Shown here piece after piece: positions 44,406 through 54,908 of a DNA stretch of 64,000 nucleotides. The position numbers and the translations under genes are program-made. The notes beneath the pieces are model-generated. The model did no database searches, had not been told where the DNA came from, and was given only the letters and a program-made list of their open reading frames with translations. Source of the stretch: Microbulbifer agarilyticus (GTDB lineage Bacteria > Pseudomonadota > Gammaproteobacteria > Pseudomonadales > Cellvibrionaceae); NCBI RefSeq assembly GCF_019800665.1, contig NZ_JAHVKO010000003.1:620001-684000 (forward strand). Direction: 5' to 3'. Numbering within the stretch: position 1 is the stretch's first letter; the number at the start of each line of letters is the position of its first letter.

Positions 44406-44601
44406 CGTATCTGCGGCAAACGGGAATTTCCCGGTTTGCCATCCGAATGGGCCGGGAGTCGGCGCCGCGGTTTCTCATTCGGGCCGTGGGGTTAGCTCCG
44501 CTGCCCATTTTTTGTTTTTTGCGGTCGGCACAAGCGATCGCGCATCCGCCCCTCCGGGCAGTCGCACTGCGATTGGCGCGGGCCGGGGCCAAAGTGGTGA
44601 T

Positions 44602-45072
44602 ATGGCAAGCAAGCGCGAACTTTTGGAAGAGCTTCTGGCTCCGGTGGTTGAATCACTGGATTGCGAACTGTGGGGGATTGATTACCAGACCCACGGTCGC
44701 AACGCCCTGCTGCGAATTTATATCGACGCCGAGCGCGGTATCTCCGTGGACGACTGTGAAAAGGTCAGTCGCCAGGTCAGCGCGGTGATGGATGTAGAAG
44801 ATCCCATCACCAGCAAGTACACCCTGGAAGTGTCCTCCCCCGGGATGGATCGCCCGCTGTACAAGCTGGAACAGTACCAGCGTTATATCGGTGCCCAGGT
44901 TGAATTGCGCCTGCGTATGCCACTGGACGGGCAGCGCAAATGGCGCGGTCTGTTGGCCGGTGTCGAGGGTGACGAGATCGTCCTGCGTATCGATAGCGAA
45001 AATGAATATTTGCTGCCCATCGACAGTATCGAGAAGGCAAACATCATTCCGCAATTTGATGACAGCAAATAA
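44602..45072 (+). CDS. rimP: ribosome maturation factor RimP
   Basis: Binds pre-30S particles and helps early S12-dependent assembly. The 156-aa protein shows the N-terminal domain with [56 protein letters not shown] and [14 protein letters not shown], then the SH3-like C-terminal domain ([21 protein letters not shown]...[27 protein letters not shown]). The ATG at 44602 gives the family start ([12 protein letters not shown]). The frame opens 30 codons earlier, but that part is low-quality Arg/Gly-rich sequence. It is followed by nusA after 153 bases, the conserved order. Confidence 0.95.
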   Translation: MASKRELLEELLAPVVESLDCELWGIDYQTHGRNALLRIYIDAERGISVDDCEKVSRQVSAVMDVEDPITSKYTLEVSSPGMDRPLYKLEQYQRYIGAQVELRLRMPLDGQRKWRGLLAGVEGDEIVLRIDSENEYLLPIDSIEKANIIPQFDDSK

Positions 45073-45225
45073 GCAGTAACAGAGTTTCAGGCCTGAATTT
45101 TGGGCCAGTGTCCGGTTTTCGGGCCAACAATAAAGGGCAATGCGGAAGTAGTGGGTGGGACACAGGTAACGGTTCCACCAAAGCATTGAATAGTCAGCAC
45201 GTAGCGTTTTTGAAGAGGCAGCTGC

Positions 45226-46728
45226 ATGAACAAAGAAATCTTGCTGGTAGCCGAAGCGGTTTCCAACGAGAAAGGCGTTGACCGGGATATTATTTTCCAG
45301 GCAATCGAAGTGGCCCTTGCGACGGCCACCAAGAAGCGCTACGACGAAGATTCCACTATCGAGGTGATCATCGATCGCCAGAGTGGTGACTATGAAACCT
45401 TCCGCAGCTGGGAAGTTGTCGACGACGACACTCTGGCGGAGCTGGGTACCCAGTTCACCCTGGAAGAAGCCCATGAAAAAGATCCCGAACTGAAAGCGGG
45501 CGACGTGTTCCGCGAGCAGGTGGAAAACGTAGGCTTCGGTCGTATCGCAGCACAAACTGCCAAGCAGGTTATCGTACAGAAGGTCCGAGAAGCCGAACGC
45601 GCCAAGATCGTCGATGAGTATCGCGATCGCGTTGGCGAAATGGTGAGCGGTACCGTAAAGAAAGTGACCCGCGACTTTATCGCGGTGGACTTGGGCAGCA
45701 ATGCCGAAGCGCGCCTGCCGCGCGATCAGCTGGTTGGTCGTGAAATTTTCCGCCTCGGCGATCGTGTACGCGCCATCCTGCTGGAAATCCAACCGGAAGC
45801 CCGCGGCCCGCAGCTGATGCTGAGCCGTTCCTGCCCGCAGATGCTGATCGAGCTGTTCCGTATCGAAGTGCCGGAAATCTCCGAGCAAGTGATCGAAATC
45901 CGCGGCGCCGCTCGCGATCCGGGCCTGCGCGCCAAGATTGCGGTGAACACCAATGACGGTCGTATCGACCCGGTTGGTGCCTGTGTGGGTATGCGCGGTG
46001 CGCGTGTTCAGGCGGTTTCCAACGAATTGTCTGGTGAGCGTGTGGATATCGTCCTGTGGGATGAAAACCCGGCCCAGTTCGTGATTAACGCCATGGCACC
46101 TGCCGAAATCGAGTCCATCGTGGTCGACGAAGATGCGGGCTCCATGGACGTAGCGGTAGCGGAAGAAAACCTGGCCATGGCCATTGGCCGCAGCGGTCAG
46201 AACGTGCGTCTGGCTTCCGAGCTGACCGAGTGGCAGATCAACGTGATGGGCGTTGACGAGTGGCAGGCCAAGCAGGAAGCGGAATCTGGCAGCATCATGG
46301 AAACCTTCATGGAGCGTCTGGACATCGACGAAGATGTTGCCGGCGTTCTGGTTGAAGAAGGTTTCACCTCCCTCGAGGAAGTGGCCTACGTACCCATCGA
46401 GGAAATGCTCGACATCGAAGGCTTTGACGAAGAGATCGCCGAAGAATTGCGCGCCCGCGCCAAAGATGCCCTGCTGACCCAGGCACTGGCTTCCGAAGAG
46501 GAGCTGGAAGCGTCCGAGCCGCAGGAAGATCTGTTGAACATGGAAGGTATGGACCGTCAGCTGGCGTTCCAGCTTGCCAGCCGCGGTGTTGCTTCTATGG
46601 AAGACCTGGCAGAGCAGGCGGTTGACGACCTGCTGGAAATTGAAGGCATGGACCAGGAACGTGCCGCAGCCCTGATTATGAAAGCACGCGAGCCGTGGTT
46701 CGCCGACGACAGTGATCAAGAGGCTTAA
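45226..46728 (+). CDS. nusA: transcription termination/antitermination factor NusA
   Basis: Binds RNA polymerase and nascent RNA, affecting pausing, termination and antitermination. The 500-aa protein has the N-terminal RNAP-binding domain ([39 protein letters not shown]), an S1 domain from about 135 ([21 protein letters not shown]), two KH domains ([21 protein letters not shown] and [21 protein letters not shown]), and two acidic C-terminal repeats ([28 protein letters not shown] and [32 protein letters not shown]). The repeats are typical of the gammaproteobacterial form. Confidence 0.98.
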   Translation: MNKEILLVAEAVSNEKGVDRDIIFQAIEVALATATKKRYDEDSTIEVIIDRQSGDYETFRSWEVVDDDTLAELGTQFTLEEAHEKDPELKAGDVFREQVENVGFGRIAAQTAKQVIVQKVREAERAKIVDEYRDRVGEMVSGTVKKVTRDFIAVDLGSNAEARLPRDQLVGREIFRLGDRVRAILLEIQPEARGPQLMLSRSCPQMLIELFRIEVPEISEQVIEIRGAARDPGLRAKIAVNTNDGRIDPVGACVGMRGARVQAVSNELSGERVDIVLWDENPAQFVINAMAPAEIESIVVDEDAGSMDVAVAEENLAMAIGRSGQNVRLASELTEWQINVMGVDEWQAKQEAESGSIMETFMERLDIDEDVAGVLVEEGFTSLEEVAYVPIEEMLDIEGFDEEIAEELRARAKDALLTQALASEEELEASEPQEDLLNMEGMDRQLAFQLASRGVASMEDLAEQAVDDLLEIEGMDQERAAALIMKAREPWFADDSDQEA

Positions 46729-46758
46729 TGCCCAAGTGCCGGGTGTGAGCCCGGCCCA

Positions 46759-46783
46759 GCGCGCCACTAAGTTGGCGGCGCGC
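46759..46783 (+). other. hairpin between nusA and infB
   Basis: A perfect 7-bp GC stem, GCGCGCC (46759-46765) with GGCGCGC (46777-46783), without a T tract. It is probably an mRNA structural or processing element rather than a terminator, since the operon continues. Confidence 0.5.
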
Positions 46784-46874
46784 ACGCCCCGAATAGCCTG
46801 CCCGGCAGGCCAAGGGCGGAGCGGAAAGATGAATTGATACCGCGCCGCCGCAATGCGAATTTTTAGGAGAGAGA

Positions 46875-49706
46875 ATGGCCGAAGTAACAGTTAGCGAACT
46901 CGCCAAATCGGTTGGTGCCACCGAGGAGCGTCTGCTTAAGCAGATGCACGAAGCGGGTTTGCCCCACACTTCCGCAGATGCGAAGGTATCTGCAGAAGAG
47001 AAGCAGGTCCTGCTCAATTTCCTGAAAAGCAGCCACGGCAGCAGTAAAGGGGAAGAGGACGCCGCACCTCGCAAGATTACCCTCAAGCGTAAAACGACCA
47101 CCACGCTGAAAACCGGCTCTGGCACCGGCCGCAAGACCGTGAATGTGGAAGTTCGCAAAAAACGCACCTACGTGAAGCGCGCAGAGTCCGACGCAGAACA
47201 GCCGCAGGAAGAAGTGGATACTTCCGCACTGAAGAAGGCGGAAGAGGAACTGGCTGCAGCGGAGAAGGCCGCAGCCGAGCGTGCTCAGGCTGAGAAGGAA
47301 GCTGCTGAAGCTGAAGCCCGCGCTAAAGCGGAAGCCGAAGCTCAAGCGAAAGAACAGGCTGAAAAAGAAGCCGCCGAGGCTGCCAAAGCGGAAGCTGAGG
47401 CCAAGGCTGAAGAGGCCGCCAAAGCCGAGAAGCCTGCAGCAGAGGCCAAATCCGAAGCCAAGCCTGCGCCGAAAGCCAAGCCTGCACCTGCGCCCGTTCG
47501 CTCCAGCTATGTGGACGATATTGAAGCCATGCGTATTGCCGCCATGGAGCGCCGCAAGAAAGAAGCGGAACGCGAAGCGGCAGAGCTGGAAGAGAAAAAG
47601 GCGCGCGTAGAAGCCGAGCGCAAGCGCGTTGAAGAAGAGCAGAAAGAGCGCGCCGAAAAGGCCAAGCAGAAAACCGCCGCGGATACCTCTGGTGGCGTCA
47701 AGCCATCCCTGCGTCGCAAGCAGGAAGCTGCCGTTGATAACAGCAGCACTGAAGACGATGAGCCGCGCAAACGTCGCAGCAGCCGTCGCGGTAAGTCCGG
47801 CCCGAAAAAATCCAGCAAAACCTCCCTGTACGATGCCGCATTGGAAGCATTTGACGGGGATGACGACGGCAAACGCGGTACCCGCTCATTGTCCCGTCCT
47901 ACGCTGAAAGTGAAGAACACACACGGCTTCAAAAAGCCGACAGGAAAGCAAGTGTACGAAGTACAACTGGGCGAGACGATTACCGTTGGTGAACTCGCCA
48001 AGCAGTTGAATGTTAAGGCTGGTGAGCTGATCAAACGCCTGATGAAGATGGGCGAAATGGTCACCATCAACCAGAGCCTGGATCGCGATACCGCGACCCT
48101 GATTGTCGAAGAAATGGGCCACAAAGTGGTGCTGCTCTCCGAGAACGCTCTGGAAGAAGCGCTGGTTGCTGAATCTCAGCAGGAAGGCGGCGAAGACGTG
48201 AGCCGTGCCCCGGTTGTGACCGTAATGGGTCACGTTGACCACGGTAAAACCTCTCTGCTCGACTACATCCGTGAAACCAAGGTGGCGTCCGGTGAAGCCG
48301 GTGGTATTACCCAGCACATCGGTGCTTACCGGGTGAAGACCAGCCAGGGCGAGATTGCCTTCCTGGATACACCGGGACACGCCGCGTTTACCGCCATGCG
48401 TGCGCGTGGTGCTCAGGCGACCGACGTGGTTATCCTGGTTGTGGCCGCGGACGACGGTGTAATGCCGCAAACCGAAGAGGCCATCGCCCACGCCAAGGCT
48501 GCCGGTGTACCGCTGGTTGTGGCGATCAACAAATGTGATAAAGAAGCGGCTGACCCGGATCGTGTAAAGAACGAGCTGGCAGCGAAAGACGTGATTCCTG
48601 AAGACTGGGGCGGCGACACCCAGTTCATCGAAGTATCTGCCCACACTGGGCAGGGTATTGATGAGCTGCTGGAAGCAGTATCCCTGCAGTCCGAGATGCT
48701 GGAATTGAACGCCAAGGTCGGTGTACCGGCCACCGGTGTTGTGATCGAAGCGCGCCTGGAAAAAGGTCGCGGTGTGGTTGCCACCCTGCTGGTACAGAAC
48801 GGCGAATTGCAGCGCGGTAATATCGTGTTGGCCGGTCAGAGCTACGGCCGCGTGCGTGCGATGACCAACGAACTGGGTAAATCCGTGAAAGAAGCGGGCC
48901 CATCCACACCGGTAGAGCTGCTGGGTCTGGATAGCACCCCGAATGCTGGTGACGAGTTCATGGTTGTGGCGGACGAGCGTAAAGCCCGTGAAGTTGCTGA
49001 ACAGCGCGCCGACAAAGAGCGTACCGAGCGTATGCAACGTCAGCAGGCTGCCAAGCTGGAAAACATGTTCGCCAACATGGAAGCCGGTGAGAAGAAAGTA
49101 CTGCCGGTTGTGGTTAAGGCCGACGTGCGCGGTTCCCTGGAAGCGATCCTGGCCGCACTGGCGGATATCGGTAACGAAGAAGTATCCGTTAACGTGGTAT
49201 CCAGCGGTGTAGGTGGTATTGCAGAAAACGATATCAACCTGGCGCTGACCTCTGGCGCGATCGTCATCGGTTTTAACACCCGTGCCGACGCCGCTGCTCG
49301 CAAGCTGGCAGAAACCGAAAGTGTTGAAGTACGTTACTACAGCGTGATCTACAACCTGCTGGACGAAGTGAAGCAGGCCCTGTCTGGCATGCTGGACCCG
49401 GAAGAGCGCGAAGAAATCGTCGGTATCGCCGAAGTGCGCGACGTATTCCGCTCCCCGAAACTTGGTGCGATTGCCGGTTGTATGGTTACCGAGGGTACCG
49501 TGTACCGCAATAAGCCGATCCGTGTACTGCGTGACAACGTTGTGATCTACCAGGGCGACCTGGAATCCCTGCGTCGTTTCAAAGATGACGTGCAGGAAGT
49601 CCGCAACGGTATGGAATGTGGTATCGGCGTTAAAGACTACAATGACGTCAAGCCTGGCGATCAGATCGAAGTCTTCGACATCGTAAAAATTGCCCGCGAA
49701 CTGTAA
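46875..49706 (+). CDS. infB: translation initiation factor IF-2
   Basis: GTPase that brings initiator fMet-tRNA to the 30S subunit. The 943-aa form is long, like enterobacterial IF2-alpha. It has an IF2 N-terminal domain ([29 protein letters not shown]), an Ala/Glu/Lys-rich charged linker (about 115-300), a second IF2-N-like region ([25 protein letters not shown]), and then the G domain with GHVDHGKT at 452-459, DTPGHAAF and NKCD. Domains II-IV follow, ending [22 protein letters not shown]. It sits two genes after rimP and directly after nusA; its ligand's gene is duplicated just upstream. Confidence 0.98.
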   Translation: MAEVTVSELAKSVGATEERLLKQMHEAGLPHTSADAKVSAEEKQVLLNFLKSSHGSSKGEEDAAPRKITLKRKTTTTLKTGSGTGRKTVNVEVRKKRTYVKRAESDAEQPQEEVDTSALKKAEEELAAAEKAAAERAQAEKEAAEAEARAKAEAEAQAKEQAEKEAAEAAKAEAEAKAEEAAKAEKPAAEAKSEAKPAPKAKPAPAPVRSSYVDDIEAMRIAAMERRKKEAEREAAELEEKKARVEAERKRVEEEQKERAEKAKQKTAADTSGGVKPSLRRKQEAAVDNSSTEDDEPRKRRSSRRGKSGPKKSSKTSLYDAALEAFDGDDDGKRGTRSLSRPTLKVKNTHGFKKPTGKQVYEVQLGETITVGELAKQLNVKAGELIKRLMKMGEMVTINQSLDRDTATLIVEEMGHKVVLLSENALEEALVAESQQEGGEDVSRAPVVTVMGHVDHGKTSLLDYIRETKVASGEAGGITQHIGAYRVKTSQGEIAFLDTPGHAAFTAMRARGAQATDVVILVVAADDGVMPQTEEAIAHAKAAGVPLVVAINKCDKEAADPDRVKNELAAKDVIPEDWGGDTQFIEVSAHTGQGIDELLEAVSLQSEMLELNAKVGVPATGVVIEARLEKGRGVVATLLVQNGELQRGNIVLAGQSYGRVRAMTNELGKSVKEAGPSTPVELLGLDSTPNAGDEFMVVADERKAREVAEQRADKERTERMQRQQAAKLENMFANMEAGEKKVLPVVVKADVRGSLEAILAALADIGNEEVSVNVVSSGVGGIAENDINLALTSGAIVIGFNTRADAAARKLAETESVEVRYYSVIYNLLDEVKQALSGMLDPEEREEIVGIAEVRDVFRSPKLGAIAGCMVTEGTVYRNKPIRVLRDNVVIYQGDLESLRRFKDDVQEVRNGMECGIGVKDYNDVKPGDQIEVFDIVKIAREL

Positions 49707-49713
49707 CGTTCTC

Positions 49714-49769
49714 TTTCGCCGGCAGTTGGGCCACCGCGGTTTTACCGCGGGGCCTGGCTGTCGGCGAAA
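49714..49769 (+). other. long imperfect hairpin between infB and rbfA
   Basis: The outer stem 49714-49725 pairs with 49758-49769 (12 bp with one G-T pair). Inner GGCC (49729-49732) pairs with GGCC (49751-49754), and CCGCGGT (49734-49740) pairs with ACCGCGG (49744-49750) around a TTT loop. No T tract follows. It fills most of the gap between infB and rbfA and is a good candidate RNase III site or mRNA stabiliser. Confidence 0.75.
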
Positions 49770-49791
49770 TGCCATTTTTAATAGGTAAACA

Positions 49792-50190
49792 ATGGCCAAA
49801 GAATTTCATCGAGCCGACCGGGTTGCCGACGCCATGCGTCGTGAGCTGGCACGGCTGATTCAGCACGAAGTACGCGACCCGCGTGTTGGCATGGTCAATG
49901 TCAACGACGTGGAAGTGAGCCGCGATCTCACCACTGCCAAAGTATTTGTCACTTTGGTGGGCGAAGATGATCGCAGCAAGATCGATATTTCCATGGATGC
50001 GCTGAACAAGGCCGCCGGCTTCCTGCGCAGCCAGCTCGCCAAGGAAATCCAGATCCGTACCATTCCCCGTCTGCAATTCCGCTACGACGAAACCTCTGTG
50101 CGTGGCCAGCACTTGTCGGCGCTGATCGACAAGGCGGTGAAGTCCGACCAGAAAAAGTCTGACGACGAACCGGAAGAACAGAACGACTGA
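49792..50190 (+). CDS. rbfA: 30S ribosome-binding factor RbfA
   Basis: Cold-shock-associated KH-like factor (132 aa) needed for 16S rRNA 5'-end maturation. It shows MAKEFHRADRVADAMRRELARLIQHEVRDPRVGMVNVNDVEVSRDLTTAKVFVTLVG, LNKAAGFLRSQLAKEIQIRTIPRLQFRYDET and a charged, disordered C-terminal tail (DQKKSDDEPEEQND). The stop overlaps the truB start by one base, so the two are coupled, as is usual. Confidence 0.97.
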   Translation: MAKEFHRADRVADAMRRELARLIQHEVRDPRVGMVNVNDVEVSRDLTTAKVFVTLVGEDDRSKIDISMDALNKAAGFLRSQLAKEIQIRTIPRLQFRYDETSVRGQHLSALIDKAVKSDQKKSDDEPEEQND

Positions 50191-51140
50191 TGGGCCGCAG
50201 ACCAAAATGGGGCCGGCAGGTAAATGGTGTGCTGTTGCTGAACAAGCCCACCGGTATTTCTGCCAACGACGCCCTGCAACGAGCCAAGCGCCTGTTTTTT
50301 GCCAATCGCGCCGGCCATACCGGCGCGCTGGACCCGCTGGCGACCGGCGTGCTTCCGGTATGCTTCGGTGAGGCAACCAAGTTTTCCCAGTACCTACTGG
50401 ATGCCGACAAGCGCTATCGCAGTACCTTCTGCCTCGGCATGACCACCGAAACCGGTGATGCGGATGGCAATGTGGTGGCCACCAGCGATGCCTCGGCGAT
50501 CACCGAGCAGCAGGTGCACGATGCCATGGCGGATTTCCGCGGCACCATCAGCCAGGTGCCATCCATGTATTCCGCGCTGAAGCACAATGGCCAGCCGCTG
50601 TACAAGCTCGCGCGTCAGGGCATTGAAGTAGAGCGCGAAGCGCGCCAGGTGGAGATCTTCTCTTACGAGCTGCTGAACTTTATCCCGGCCGTAGACTCCC
50701 CGGACAAGCTGCCCAGGGCAGAAGTTGAGGTGCACTGTTCCAAGGGCACCTATGTGCGCAGTCTCGCGGAAGATCTGGGTAAGGCGCTGGGTGTAGGGGC
50801 TTTTGTGGAAAAACTGCACCGCATTGCCGCAGGTCCCTACCATGAAGACGACTCGGTCACCTTGGATGAGCTGACCGAAGAGCGTGGGGAAGACCGCGCT
50901 GAAGTGCTCGATCACCACCTGTTGTCAGCTGATTCTCCCGCCTCTGGGCTGCCCAAGATGATCCTCGCGGATGACACGGGTTACTATCTGCGTCAGGGGC
51001 AGCCGGTTATGGATCTGCAGGTCTATCGCTTGGGCGATGAAGGTGATATGGTGCGCCTCTTCCTGGAAAGTGGTGAATTTCTGGGCGTTGGAGAGATTAC
51101 TGATGACGGGCGGGTTGCTCCCCGCCGGTTGGTAAAATAA
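50190..51140 (+). CDS. truB: tRNA pseudouridine(55) synthase TruB
   Basis: Makes pseudouridine 55 in the T loop of tRNAs. The 316-aa enzyme has the family core NGVLLLNKPTGISANDALQRAKRLF and the catalytic-Asp motif GHTGALDPLATGVLPVCFGEATKF (D48), then YRSTFCLGMTTETGDADG, QVPSMYSALKHNGQPLYKLARQGIEVERE and CSKGTYVRSLAEDLG. A C-terminal TruB-C/PUA-like domain (LRQGQPVMDLQ...LFLESGEFLGVGEI) completes it. The start overlaps the rbfA stop (TGATG). Confidence 0.97.
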   Translation: MGRRPKWGRQVNGVLLLNKPTGISANDALQRAKRLFFANRAGHTGALDPLATGVLPVCFGEATKFSQYLLDADKRYRSTFCLGMTTETGDADGNVVATSDASAITEQQVHDAMADFRGTISQVPSMYSALKHNGQPLYKLARQGIEVEREARQVEIFSYELLNFIPAVDSPDKLPRAEVEVHCSKGTYVRSLAEDLGKALGVGAFVEKLHRIAAGPYHEDDSVTLDELTEERGEDRAEVLDHHLLSADSPASGLPKMILADDTGYYLRQGQPVMDLQVYRLGDEGDMVRLFLESGEFLGVGEITDDGRVAPRRLVK

Positions 51141-51251
51141 CCCGCAGGAGCCGGTTTTCCGGCGAATTCGGGGGATAAGCGACTAGCTGGTCTGTAAACA
51201 TGCACGGGCCAGCCGAATTTTCAAAGCATGTTACGAACGAGGTAATTCGTT

Positions 51252-51521
51252 ATGGCACTGTCTGCAAACGAAAAAGCAGCCATCCTGAAAGAGCACGGCC
51301 AGTCTGAAGGTGATACCGGTTCTCCGGAAGTTCAGGTAGCCCTGCTGACTGCCAACATCAACAAGCTTCAGGGTCACTTTGCTTCTCACAAGCAAGACCA
51401 CCACTCCCGTCGTGGTCTGATCCGCATGGTAAACCAGCGTCGTAAGCTGCTGGACTACCTGAAGCGCAAGGATCTGAACCGTTACGCTCAGCTGATCGCC
51501 AAGCTCGGCCTGCGTCGCTAA
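51252..51521 (+). CDS. rpsO: 30S ribosomal protein S15
   Basis: Primary 16S rRNA-binding protein of 89 aa, the normal size: [86 protein letters not shown], with every helix of the family present. In E. coli it represses its own translation through a leader pseudoknot; the 111-base leader here could do the same, but I did not resolve a fold. A terminator separates it from pnp. Confidence 0.98.
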   Translation: MALSANEKAAILKEHGQSEGDTGSPEVQVALLTANINKLQGHFASHKQDHHSRRGLIRMVNQRRKLLDYLKRKDLNRYAQLIAKLGLRR

Positions 51522-51529
51522 GACCCTGA

Positions 51530-51562
51530 CAATGCCCGCCTCTGGCGGGCATTGTTCTTTTT
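51530..51562 (+). terminator. terminator after rpsO
   Basis: A perfect 11-bp stem (51530-51540 with 51544-51554) with a TCT loop, followed by TTCTTTTT. It matches the rpsO-pnp terminator position of E. coli, where read-through gives the rpsO-pnp transcript. Confidence 0.9.
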
Positions 51563-51763
51563 AGTTCTTGTATAAATGCTGCTTTATACGCATTGCGGTG
51601 CAGGAACGAGTGAATATAAGAATTTCGGGGAGTCGGTTAAGCAGTTCCCCGGGATTGCCGGCATAAGTTACAGGCCGGCAACCATCGTCCGTTTGTTTGC
51701 GGGCGAACACTGTAGGGGCTGTTGGAATGGGCCAGCAGCCGTAAGGAAACAGGAAAGAAACTA

Positions 51764-53881
51764 GTGAATCCAGTAACCAAAACATTCCAGTACGGAAAAG
51801 ATCAAGTCACCATTGAGACTGGCCGAGTTGCACGCCAGGCCACCGGCGCAGCGCTGGTCACCATCGGTGAAACCGTTGTTCTGTGTACCGTTGTAGGCGC
51901 CAAAGAAGCCAGACCAGATCAGGGCTTCTTCCCGCTGTCCGTACACTATGTAGAAAAAGCCTACGCGGCCGGCAAGATTCCCGGTGGCTTTTTCAAGCGT
52001 GAAGGCCGTCCGTCTGAGAAAGAAACTCTGACCTCCCGCCTGATCGACCGTCCGATCCGTCCGCTGTTCCCGAATGGCTTCATGAACGAAGTACAGGTGA
52101 TGATCACTGTACTGTCCGCCGAGAAAGACGTAGATCCGGATATCGCCGGCATGATCGGCACCTCTGCTGCCCTGTCTGTTTCCGGTATTCCTTTCGCGGG
52201 CCCGATTGGTGCTGCCCGTGTTGGTTACACCGAGAAAGACGGTTACATCCTGAACCCTGGCTATGCCGCTCTGAAAGAGTCTGAGCTGGACATGGTTGTT
52301 GCCGGTACCAAAGACGCAGTACTGATGGTTGAGTCCGAAGCTGCGGAGCTGCCGGAAGACATCATGCTGGGTGCGGTACTGTACGCCCACCAGGAAATGC
52401 AGGCAGTTGTTAAAGTCTGTGAAGAACTGAAAGCCGAAGCGGGCAAGCCCACCTGGGATTGGCAGGCGGAAGCGGTTAACGAAGAACTGAAGTCTGCGCT
52501 GGAAGCACAGTTCGGTGAGAAAGTAGCAGAAGCCTACAAAATCACCGACAAGCAAGCGCGTACTACCCGTCTGGGCGAGCTGCGTAACGAAGCGGCTGAA
52601 GCTCTGGCGACTGAAGAGCTGGATGAAGGCACCGTTAAGAGCTACTTCGGCAAGCTGGAGAAGAAGACCGTACGTGGAGCTGTGGTACGTGGTGAGCCGC
52701 GTATCGACGGCCGCGACACCAAAACTGTACGCCCGATCTCCGTAGAAGTTGGCGTTCTGCCGAAGAGCCACGGTTCCTCGCTGTTCACCCGCGGTGAAAC
52801 CCAGGCGCTGGTGGTTTCTACTCTGGGTGCGACCCGCGATGCACAGATCATCGACGCCCTGGAAGGCGAGCGTAAAGATTACTTCATGCTGCACTACAAC
52901 TTCCCTCCCTACTCTGTAGGTGAAGCGGGTCGTGTTGGTGCTACTAGCCGTCGTGAAATTGGCCACGGCCGTCTGGCTCGCCGCGGTATCGCTGCGGTAC
53001 TGCCGAACCCGGAAGAGTTCCCTTACACCCTGCGTGTGGTATCCGAGATCACCGAATCCAACGGTTCCAGCTCCATGGCATCTGTGTGTGGTTCCAGCCT
53101 GGCCCTGATGGACGCGGGTGTTCCGCTGAAGGCACCGGTTGCCGGTATCGCCATGGGCCTGGTGAAGGAAGACGAAGGCTTTGCCGTTCTGACCGATATC
53201 CTGGGTGACGAAGACCACCTCGGCGACATGGACTTCAAAGTAGCCGGTACCGCTTCTGGTGTGACCGCGCTGCAGATGGACATCAAGATCGAAGGCATTA
53301 CCGAGGAGATCATGGAGACCGCACTGGAGCAAGCTCTGCACGCGCGTCTGCACATCCTCGCGGAAATGAACAAGGTCATCGGTGCTTCCCGCGAAGTGGT
53401 TAACGAAAACGCTCCGCGTTACGCCACCCTGAAGATCCATCCGGACAAGATCCGCGACGTGATTGGCAAAGGCGGTGCGACCATTCGCTCCATCACCGAA
53501 GATACTGGTGCAACCATCGACATCGAAGACGATGGTACCGTGAAGGTATTCGGTGAAGACGGCGAGAGCCTGGAAGCGGCGGTAACCCGCATCGAGGAAA
53601 TCACCGCGGAAGCCGAAATCGGCGCGATCTACGAAGGTAAGGTTGTGCGCATCGTGGACTTCGGCGCGTTTGTTAACTTCCTGCCGGGTAAAGACGGTCT
53701 GGTACACATTTCCCAGATCGCGGAAGAGCGCGTAAATGCGGTTACCGATTACCTGAGCGAAGGCCAGATGGTGAAGGTCAAGGTACTGGACGTAGACCAG
53801 CGCGGCCGCATCAAACTGTCCATCAAGGAAGCCAAAGCCGATGAAGCCGAGCAGGCGGATGAGGCGACTGGCGAGGAGTAA
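51764..53881 (+). CDS. pnp: polyribonucleotide nucleotidyltransferase (PNPase)
   Basis: Phosphorolytic 3'-5' exoribonuclease and degradosome partner, 705 aa. The first RNase PH domain shows [35 protein letters not shown] and [28 protein letters not shown]. The second has [14 protein letters not shown] and the catalytic-core motifs [24 protein letters not shown]. Then come a KH domain ([29 protein letters not shown]) and an S1 domain ([33 protein letters not shown]). The GTG at 51764 gives the family start ([11 protein letters not shown]) with AGGA 9 bases upstream; the frame extends to an ATG at 51722. In E. coli, an RNase III-cut leader hairpin mediates autoregulation. Confidence 0.97.
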   Translation: MNPVTKTFQYGKDQVTIETGRVARQATGAALVTIGETVVLCTVVGAKEARPDQGFFPLSVHYVEKAYAAGKIPGGFFKREGRPSEKETLTSRLIDRPIRPLFPNGFMNEVQVMITVLSAEKDVDPDIAGMIGTSAALSVSGIPFAGPIGAARVGYTEKDGYILNPGYAALKESELDMVVAGTKDAVLMVESEAAELPEDIMLGAVLYAHQEMQAVVKVCEELKAEAGKPTWDWQAEAVNEELKSALEAQFGEKVAEAYKITDKQARTTRLGELRNEAAEALATEELDEGTVKSYFGKLEKKTVRGAVVRGEPRIDGRDTKTVRPISVEVGVLPKSHGSSLFTRGETQALVVSTLGATRDAQIIDALEGERKDYFMLHYNFPPYSVGEAGRVGATSRREIGHGRLARRGIAAVLPNPEEFPYTLRVVSEITESNGSSSMASVCGSSLALMDAGVPLKAPVAGIAMGLVKEDEGFAVLTDILGDEDHLGDMDFKVAGTASGVTALQMDIKIEGITEEIMETALEQALHARLHILAEMNKVIGASREVVNENAPRYATLKIHPDKIRDVIGKGGATIRSITEDTGATIDIEDDGTVKVFGEDGESLEAAVTRIEEITAEAEIGAIYEGKVVRIVDFGAFVNFLPGKDGLVHISQIAEERVNAVTDYLSEGQMVKVKVLDVDQRGRIKLSIKEAKADEAEQADEATGEE

Positions 53882-53915
53882 TCCCGCTGGTTTCCGGGCC
53901 CGCTTGCGGGCCGAC

Positions 53916-53947
53916 AAAAACGGTGGCTATATGCCACCGTTTTTTTT
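53916..53947 (+). terminator. strong terminator after pnp
   Basis: A 12-bp stem (53916-53927 with 53933-53944) around TATAT, ending in a run of eight T (53940-53947). A small GGGCCCGC/GCGGGCC hairpin sits just before it. Confidence 0.95.
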
Positions 53948-53991
53948 GCATTTTTTTTGATGACCTTTCAATAAGGGACCGGGGGCACGCA

Positions 53992-54816
53992 GTGGAAGTT
54001 TTGTTGATTTACTTGCTGGTGGGGATGGGGGCGGGCACCATCGCCGGCCTGTTTGGTGTCGGTGGGGGCCTGATCATCGTGCCGGCACTGGTGTTGGTAT
54101 TTGCCGCTCAGGGCATCGCACCAGAGATTCTCACCCATATGGCGGTGGGGACCTCTCTCGCCACCATCATCATCACTTCCATCAGCTCCATTCGCACCCA
54201 CCATCTCAAAGGGGCGGTGGACTGGGCCATTGTGGCGGCCATGGCGCCGGGTATCTTGATTGGCTCCTGGATTGGCGGCATGACCGCCGATTGGCTGAGC
54301 GGCGCCTGGCTGCAGCTGCTGATTGGTATTTTTGCCGTTGGTATCGCACTCAAGATGTGGCGCGACGGCCTGCGCAAGGCGCAGCTCGTCAGCGACGGCA
54401 GCCGTGTACCGGGCAGGGTGGGGCTCTCGTTTGCCGGTGGCTTTATCGGTTGGGTCTCGGCGATTTTTGGTATTGGCGGAGGTTCTCTGACGGTGCCATT
54501 CCTTAGCCGCTGCCATGTGGTCATTCAGCGCGCGGTGGCGACGTCCGCTGCCTGCGGCCTGCCTATTGCCGTCGCCGGTGCGCTCAGTTTCGTAGTGCAG
54601 GGCTGGAACAATCCACAGCTACCGGAGTGGAGTAGCGGCTATATCTACTGGCCCGCGTTTCTCGGCATTGTGCTCGCCAGTACCTGGTTTGCCCGCCTCG
54701 GCGCGCTGCTCGCGCACAAGCTTTCACCCCAGTTGTTGAAAAACTGCTTTGCCGGCTTGTTGTTCCTGATCGGAGCGCGCTTTATTTGGTTGAACTATGG
54801 GGTGGTTCTCGGTTGA
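53992..54816 (+). CDS. TauE/SafE (TSUP) family membrane permease
   Basis: A 274-aa inner-membrane protein with about 8 hydrophobic segments. Two homologous glycine-rich motifs mark the TSUP duplication: GAGTIAGLFGVGGGLIIVPALV near the N-terminus and GWVSAIFGIGGGSLTVPFLSRC in the middle. Relatives export sulfite, sulfoacetate or related organosulfur anions, but the substrate here is unknown. The GTG at 53992 was chosen: the frame is open from 53923, but that part overlaps the pnp terminator and is not hydrophobic. It converges with the POT transporter. Confidence 0.88.
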   Translation: MEVLLIYLLVGMGAGTIAGLFGVGGGLIIVPALVLVFAAQGIAPEILTHMAVGTSLATIIITSISSIRTHHLKGAVDWAIVAAMAPGILIGSWIGGMTADWLSGAWLQLLIGIFAVGIALKMWRDGLRKAQLVSDGSRVPGRVGLSFAGGFIGWVSAIFGIGGGSLTVPFLSRCHVVIQRAVATSAACGLPIAVAGALSFVVQGWNNPQLPEWSSGYIYWPAFLGIVLASTWFARLGALLAHKLSPQLLKNCFAGLLFLIGARFIWLNYGVVLG

Positions 54817-54852
54817 TCTAGCTCTCGCCTGTGTCGAAAACAGTGCACATAA

Positions 54853-54888
54853 AAAAAGGCCGCTGCGGTTACCCGCAGCGGCCTTTTT
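54853..54888. terminator. bidirectional terminator between convergent genes
   Basis: A long stem, AAAAAGGCCGCTGCGG (54853-54868) with the complement to 54888, flanked by A and T runs on both sides. It serves both the TSUP gene and the POT gene. Confidence 0.95.
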
Positions 54889-54908
54889 ATTAGGTTGTAA
54901 TCGAGCGA

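Noticed and set aside
51761..53917. 718-codon open frame antisense to pnp
   Set aside because: It mirrors pnp exactly, including its limits, and reads as a low-quality protein. PNPase is certain on the plus strand.
53923..53991. N-terminal extension of the TauE/SafE gene
   Set aside because: It reads through the pnp terminator hairpin and T run and adds a polar segment before the first membrane helix. The GTG at 53992 is preferred.
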